Positions 6,356 through 8,839 of a stretch of 8,839 nucleotides of DNA are shown here, piece by piece. The notes under the pieces were generated by a model. The model saw nothing but the letters and a program-made list of their open reading frames with translations. It did not search any database and was not told the origin of the DNA. The translations under genes and the position numbers were made by a program. Numbering within the stretch: position 1 is the first letter of the stretch; the number at the start of each line of letters is the position of its first letter. Source of the stretch: an uncultured Lachnospiraceae bacterium (GTDB lineage Bacteria > Bacillota > Clostridia > Lachnospirales > Lachnospiraceae); contig CAOJLW010000086.1 of NCBI GenBank assembly GCA_948438565.1, positions 1 through 8,839 of the forward strand. Direction: 5' to 3'.

Positions 6356-7018
6356 TTGACGAAGGCTCTTTTTATCCAGGATTTTAATCCCCTTGCGGGA
6401 AACCTCTACAATCCCCTCATTGGCAAAATATTTTAACATCCTAGACACAACCTCACGGGCAGATCCCATATAGCGGGCAATCTGCCCGTGCGTCAATGTA
6501 ATCGTATCTGCGTCAATCCTCGACGATTCATCCGCCAGAAAAATAGCCAGCCGTTTGTCCATACTCATAAAAAGGATTTGCTGCATAACCCACATGACGT
6601 CGGAAAAACGTCCGACGGCTGTTTCCAGCGCAAAAATTTTAACGCCTGGATTGCGTTCTGAAACCGCTGCAAACGCCGTCCCGCTGACCACGTAGCACTC
6701 GCTTTCCTCTTCAGCGTCTATCAACACGTCAAAGGTAATGGCGGACAGGACGCAGGATGCAGACAACATACACATATCTCCCTTATGCAAACGATACAGC
6801 GTAATATCCTTGCCTTCTTCAGACACCATAGAAAGCCTGAGACTTCCCGAACGGACAAAAATAACGCCGGAACATTCATTGCCATCATGGATATTTTTCC
6901 CCTTCGGATACGTAACGGCATAGGAATTTTGACAGATATATTCCCGATCCGTATCTGCAATTTCTTCCCAAAACGGAAAGATTTCCTGATAAACCGTTTC
7001 AAACATTGCTCGTGACAT
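6344..7018 (-). CDS. Crp/Fnr-family transcriptional regulator
   Basis: A 224-aa regulator with an N-terminal cyclic-nucleotide-binding-like beta-roll (about residues 15-125), a long dimerisation helix (about 130-150) and a C-terminal winged helix-turn-helix (LTHGQIARYMGSAREVVSRM, residues 175-194). The recognition helix carries Arg188-Glu189-x3-Arg193, the same pattern as CRP Arg180-Glu181-x3-Arg185, which reads GTGA. The phosphate-binding signature of cAMP-binding proteins is absent; the equivalent loop is GDMCMLSASCVLSAITFD with Cys83 and Cys89, and further Cys at 29, 49 and 108. There is no FNR-type N-terminal four-cysteine set. It therefore probably senses something other than cAMP, possibly a redox or heme-linked signal (inference). 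ATG at 7016-7018 is preceded by AAAGGAG. It probably activates the ferredoxin operon and trxA. HcpR-like regulators are a plausible subfamily, not established here. Confidence 0.92.
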   Translation of the reverse strand: MSRAMFETVYQEIFPFWEEIADTDREYICQNSYAVTYPKGKNIHDGNECSGVIFVRSGSLRLSMVSEEGKDITLYRLHKGDMCMLSASCVLSAITFDVLIDAEEESECYVVSGTAFAAVSERNPGVKIFALETAVGRFSDVMWVMQQILFMSMDKRLAIFLADESSRIDADTITLTHGQIARYMGSAREVVSRMLKYFANEGIVEVSRKGIKILDKKSLRQLTL

Positions 7019-7033
7019 TTTTTGACTGCTCCT

Positions 7034-7480
7034 TTATTCGTATTTTCTCAACAGACGGTGAAACATAAAAATACCTGCGCCGATTTGAAAAACCAAATAT
7101 CCGCCTAAATATAAAACCATCATCTGTGGAACTGCGACTACCCCTAAAGCGTCCAATACGGAAAATGCGACGATGGAACCGCATACTGCCACGATTCCGA
7201 GCACATAAGCGTACCGTCCGGAACGCTCCCGCAGCATTGTTTTTAATTCATCCTGCATCTCCACCTGCTCATGCTCCAGCTTCTTTTGATACCGCTCTTG
7301 GTTTTTTGGCCTCGTCCAATATACATATCGGGATACCATCGCCAAACCGGAACCTATGCCTGCGCCGGCAAAGCCAAATAATAGACTGCCTAACTTACCG
7401 GCAGAAAACCATGATGCCAGACCAAACAAAAGACCGGCGATCAAATATAAGACCCCTAACGCCAGATTACTTTTTTTCAT
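7034..7480 (-). CDS. Four-helix membrane protein downstream of an XRE regulator
   Basis: A 148-aa integral membrane protein of unrecognised family. Four hydrophobic segments are visible: LALGVLYLIAGLLFGLASWF, GSLLFGFAGAGIGSGLAMV, YVLGIVAVCGSIVAFSVLDA and MVLYLGGYLVFQIGAGIFMF. Between segments 2 and 3 lies a charged, probably helical cytoplasmic loop of about 35 residues (RPKNQERYQKKLEHEQVEMQ and on). The frame is open back to 7498, but I choose the ATG at 7478-7480 (MKKSNLALG), which has AAAGGGGCGG upstream and overlaps the XRE stop by 14 nt. XRE plus small multi-TM protein pairs are common in Bacillota; the membrane partner's role is usually unknown. The Crp/Fnr gene begins 15 bp after its stop, so all three genes may be one operon. 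Confidence 0.8.
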   Translation of the reverse strand: MKKSNLALGVLYLIAGLLFGLASWFSAGKLGSLLFGFAGAGIGSGLAMVSRYVYWTRPKNQERYQKKLEHEQVEMQDELKTMLRERSGRYAYVLGIVAVCGSIVAFSVLDALGVVAVPQMMVLYLGGYLVFQIGAGIFMFHRLLRKYE

Positions 7481-7682
7481 ATTTACCGCCCCTTTCATGC
7501 AGGAAAACCTCTTCTATGGTTTTGCCAAAAAAATCCGAAATGACAAACGCCAAATCCAAAGACGGATTATATTTTCCGGTTTCAATGGAACTGACCGTTT
7601 GCCTGGAAACACCGATGGCTTTGGCAAAAGCTTCCTGATTCATGCCCAGCTCTTTCCTAAGTCTTTCTACCCTGTTTTCCAT
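7467..7682 (-). CDS. Small XRE-family helix-turn-helix regulator
   Basis: A 71-aa DNA-binding protein made almost entirely of a Cro/C1-type HTH (residues about 5-60): RVERLRKELGMNQEAFAKAI, then GVSRQTVSSIETGKYNPSLD with the typical recognition helix, then LAFVISDFFGKTIEEVF. This is the YozG/YgzD-like class of single-domain Bacillota regulators. I start at the ATG at 7680-7682 (MENRVERL) because GAGGGAGGA lies just upstream; the frame is open to 7733 but those residues do not fit the fold and would run into the -10 region. It overlaps the membrane protein gene by 14 nt, so the pair is translationally coupled. Likely autorepression at its own promoter (7722-7750) is inferred from the family. 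Confidence 0.92.
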   Translation of the reverse strand: MENRVERLRKELGMNQEAFAKAIGVSRQTVSSIETGKYNPSLDLAFVISDFFGKTIEEVFLHERGGKYEKK

Positions 7683-7721
7683 ATTCCTCCCTCTTTTTTG
7701 ACAAGTTTCCTTTACATTTTT

Positions 7722-7750
7722 AAAATACAACAAATATGTTATTTTGTCAA
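7722..7750 (-). promoter_or_regulatory. Sigma-A promoter of the XRE-membrane protein(-Crp/Fnr) operon
   Basis: On the minus strand, TTGACA (7745-7750) is followed after 17 bp by TATTTT (7722-7727), about 40 bp before the XRE start codon. The spacer contains the dyad AACA-N4-TGTT (7729-7740), a reasonable place for XRE autorepression, though the dyad is short and AT-rich. Confidence 0.75.
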
Positions 7751-7771
7751 GGATTTTTACTTGACTGTCAA

Positions 7772-7795
7772 TTGATACGTTTCATCATTTGATAC
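7772..7795. repeat. Direct repeat TTGATAC, 17 bp apart
   Basis: TTGATAC occurs at 7772-7778 and 7789-7795, upstream of the XRE promoter. The TTGACTGTCAA dyad (7761-7771) is immediately adjacent. These may be regulator contacts for the XRE operon, but in AT-rich DNA they could be chance. Confidence 0.3.
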
Positions 7796-7880
7796 AGAAA
7801 TAAAGAAAATTTTTCGTCTGGATTGAATTTATTTTATTTCCTACATACAACACCACATAAGTCAAAATTAGCAATATAAA

Positions 7881-7917
7881 AGAGCCTCATTTATCAGTTG
7901 ATGAAAAAATGAGCTCT
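7881..7917 (-). terminator. Hairpin with U-rich tail, minus-strand reading
   Basis: AGAGCCTCATTT (7881-7892) pairs with AAATGAGCTCT (7907-7917), with one bulged C. Read on the minus strand it is followed by TTTATATT, an intrinsic-terminator layout that would stop transcripts arriving from the right before they enter the XRE promoter. On the plus strand the tail is weaker. The loop contains a further short dyad, ATCAGTTGAT. Confidence 0.55.
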
Positions 7918-8010
7918 ATGTCTTTTCATTTTACCCTTTTTTCTATGCAAATTGGAATTGAGGTGAGCTATCCCTGATTGTTTTCTTTGTATCACAACTT
8001 TCCATAGGGC

Positions 8011-8025
8011 ATTAGGAACCCTAAT
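8011..8025. repeat. Short inverted repeat ATTAGG-AAC-CCTAAT
   Basis: Perfect 6-bp arms with a 3-nt spacer in the gene-free region. There is no adjacent promoter or gene to give it a role. Confidence 0.35.
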
Positions 8026-8136
8026 ACGGGAAATAACATCATATAAAAAATATAACGCAAAACATATACGTTTTTGTATTTCATTGCAAATCCATATTTG
8101 TCTGGGTTCCTTTCATCATATTACCTTTTTCATGGC

Positions 8137-8153
8137 TGTTTATGTCATAAACA
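8137..8153. repeat. Inverted repeat TGTTTAT-GTC-ATAAACA
   Basis: Perfect 7-bp arms around a 3-nt spacer, about 50 bp before the terminator at 8204. The form suits a dimeric regulator site, but no promoter elements are clear beside it. Confidence 0.4.
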
Positions 8154-8203
8154 AGAACTACTTCATTATAGTTACGATAAAAATAATCAAAAGAATAATT
8201 TTT

Positions 8204-8250
8204 AAAATGCCCATACTCCTTTTGAGGGGAAATTATGGGCATTTTTTCTT
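8204..8250 (+). terminator. Strong intrinsic terminator
   Basis: AAAATGCCCATA (8204-8215) pairs perfectly with TATGGGCATTTT (8234-8245), with an inner CTCC/GGGG helix and then a TTCTTTTT tail. On the plus strand it is a textbook terminator but has no evident plus-strand gene before it. On the minus strand it could also end the exosporium-protein transcript, although the U tract there is interrupted (TTTTAAAAATT). Confidence 0.8.
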
Positions 8251-8324
8251 TTTACATGGTCTGTTAGAAAAAATATTTTATAACATAATCTAAATGTGCA
8301 GAAAAGATTCTTAAGTTTATGATG

Positions 8325-8338
8325 CCGGATTTATCCGG
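8325..8338. repeat. GC-rich dyad CCGGAT-TT-ATCCGG
   Basis: Perfect 6-bp arms with a 2-nt centre, extended by two wobble pairs, 23 bp beyond the stop of the minus-strand surface-protein gene. No U tract follows in that direction. It may be a 3' stabilising hairpin or a protein site. Confidence 0.4.
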
Positions 8339-8361
8339 TGATCCTGACTTATCACACTTCA

Positions 8362-8839
8362 TTAATTTATGCTTAAGCCTGCACTTGCATATCCTACAAC
8401 TGTATTGAGTAAAGACAATCCACTGGCCGTTGCTGAAAAGACTAACATCAGACGGGTTTGCGCTGTTACCGGAATATTCAGACCTGTAAGAGAGCCATTG
8501 AGTAATGTGCCGATTGCTATTACGCCAGACAATGACGGCGTTAAGTTTATCAGTGTTCCGGCTATCGGAGAAAATATATTATTTGGCGTTTGAGATTGAT
8601 AAATCTCCGCCTGAACCGTAACAGTAGAACCTATTAAAGAAAGCGCTACTGTTGTGCTAAAAAACGCGCTAAACGAGGTAATAACACCGGCACGCGGAAC
8701 CTGGAAGGCAAAGTTAGAAAGCGTTCCACTGGCATTTGTAATATTAATTGTGGAACCCAAAACCGTAAGACCCTGCACACTGCTTCCAAAACTGAATATT
8801 ATCCCCCTTGGGAGCCACCAGTTTCCCGCTTCAGAGCCA
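8362..8839 (-). CDS. Exosporium/collagen-like surface protein, C-terminal part (BclB-type domain)
   Basis: The C-terminal domain is of the BclB type, found at the end of collagen-like glycoproteins of the exosporium or spore surface and in many clostridial and Paenibacillus proteins. Visible sequence runs from FSFGSSVQGLTVLGSTINIT through TLSNFAFQVPRAGVITSFSA, FFSTTVALSLIGSTV and QTPNNIFSPI to LLNTVVGYASAGLSIN at the stop (8362-8364). The frame stays open to the window edge, about 158 codons in all, so the N-terminal part, where Gly-x-y collagen repeats would be expected, is not seen. The GTG at 8776-8778 is internal, not a start. The first residues at the edge (SEAGNWWLPRGII) do not resemble what I expect just before this domain. 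The protein suggests the host sporulates. Confidence 0.82.
   Translation of the reverse strand, partial: GSEAGNWWLPRGIIFSFGSSVQGLTVLGSTINITNASGTLSNFAFQVPRAGVITSFSAFFSTTVALSLIGSTVTVQAEIYQSQTPNNIFSPIAGTLINLTPSLSGVIAIGTLLNGSLTGLNIPVTAQTRLMLVFSATASGLSLLNTVVGYASAGLSIN

Larger units (their letters stand above)
7734..8361. other. AT-rich stretch without a convincing gene
   Basis: No coding frame here looks like a protein: the longest (8084-8293) is low-complexity Ile/Lys/Phe, lacks a ribosome binding site and runs through the terminator stem at 8204-8245. Contents are the XRE promoter, the hairpin at 7881-7917, the dyads at 8011-8025 and 8137-8153, the strong terminator at 8204-8245 and a GC-rich dyad at 8325-8338. 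Base composition is visibly more AT-rich than in the flanking genes. Confidence 0.7.

Noticed and set aside
7761..7771. TTGACTGTCAA dyad as a third operator of the Crp/Fnr regulator
   Set aside because: Its half-sites are TTGAC with a 1-base centre, unlike GTGA-N5-TCAC, and it lies upstream of the -35 box of the XRE promoter without the 22-bp geometry.
8084..8293. 69-codon plus-strand open frame
   Set aside because: No ribosome binding site, low-complexity Ile/Lys/Phe content, and it runs through a terminator stem.
8776..8778. GTG as the start of the surface-protein gene
   Set aside because: The frame stays open to the window edge with recognisable domain sequence (FGSSVQG) upstream of it.
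1..8839. CRISPR array, tRNA/rRNA gene or insertion sequence
   Set aside because: No regularly spaced repeats, no cloverleaf or rRNA-like sequence, and no transposase motifs were seen on reading both strands.

Overview
The window looks like a chromosomal segment of a spore-forming Bacillota, most likely a clostridial anaerobe. The evidence is strong AGGAGG-type ribosome binding sites, a tyrA-ACT/aroA pair followed by an rqcH (NFACT) gene, an anaerobe-style Fe-S module, and a partial gene with a BclB-type exosporium C-terminal domain. No tRNA, rRNA, insertion sequence or CRISPR array was seen. The taxonomic reading is inference.

Left part (1-3858, + strand): a tight tyrA-aroA-rqcH operon. It encodes prephenate dehydrogenase (5' end outside the window), EPSP synthase, and the ribosome quality-control factor RqcH. 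The gaps are 16 and 5 bp, and a 10-bp perfect hairpin closes the operon. Next comes a decayed, 5'-truncated MATE transporter remnant (about 3905-4493, +), then a GrpB/UPF0157-family gene on the minus strand (4545-5108).

Central part (5109-7018): a small redox module. A 2[4Fe-4S] ferredoxin overlaps a four-helix membrane Fe-S protein (+), trxA follows (+), and a Crp/Fnr-family regulator converges on trxA from the minus strand. The most notable signal in the window is here. Two nearly identical 13-bp dyads (GTGACTTTGTCAC and GTGACTTCATCAC) lie before the ferredoxin gene and before trxA. Each is exactly 22 bp upstream of an identical TATACT -10 box with no recognisable -35, which is class II activator geometry with the dyad centre near -41. 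The regulator's recognition helix carries the Arg-Glu-x3-Arg pattern that reads GTGA half-sites in E. coli CRP. The sequence therefore supports a local two-promoter redox regulon with its own activator.

Right part (7034-8839): a 4-TM membrane protein and a small XRE-family repressor are overlapped on the minus strand, upstream of the Crp/Fnr gene and behind a good sigma-A promoter. They may form one XRE-membrane protein-Crp/Fnr transcription unit. An AT-rich, apparently gene-free stretch (7734-8361) holds several hairpins, including a strong terminator. The window ends in the C-terminal part of an exosporium/collagen-like surface protein gene on the minus strand.
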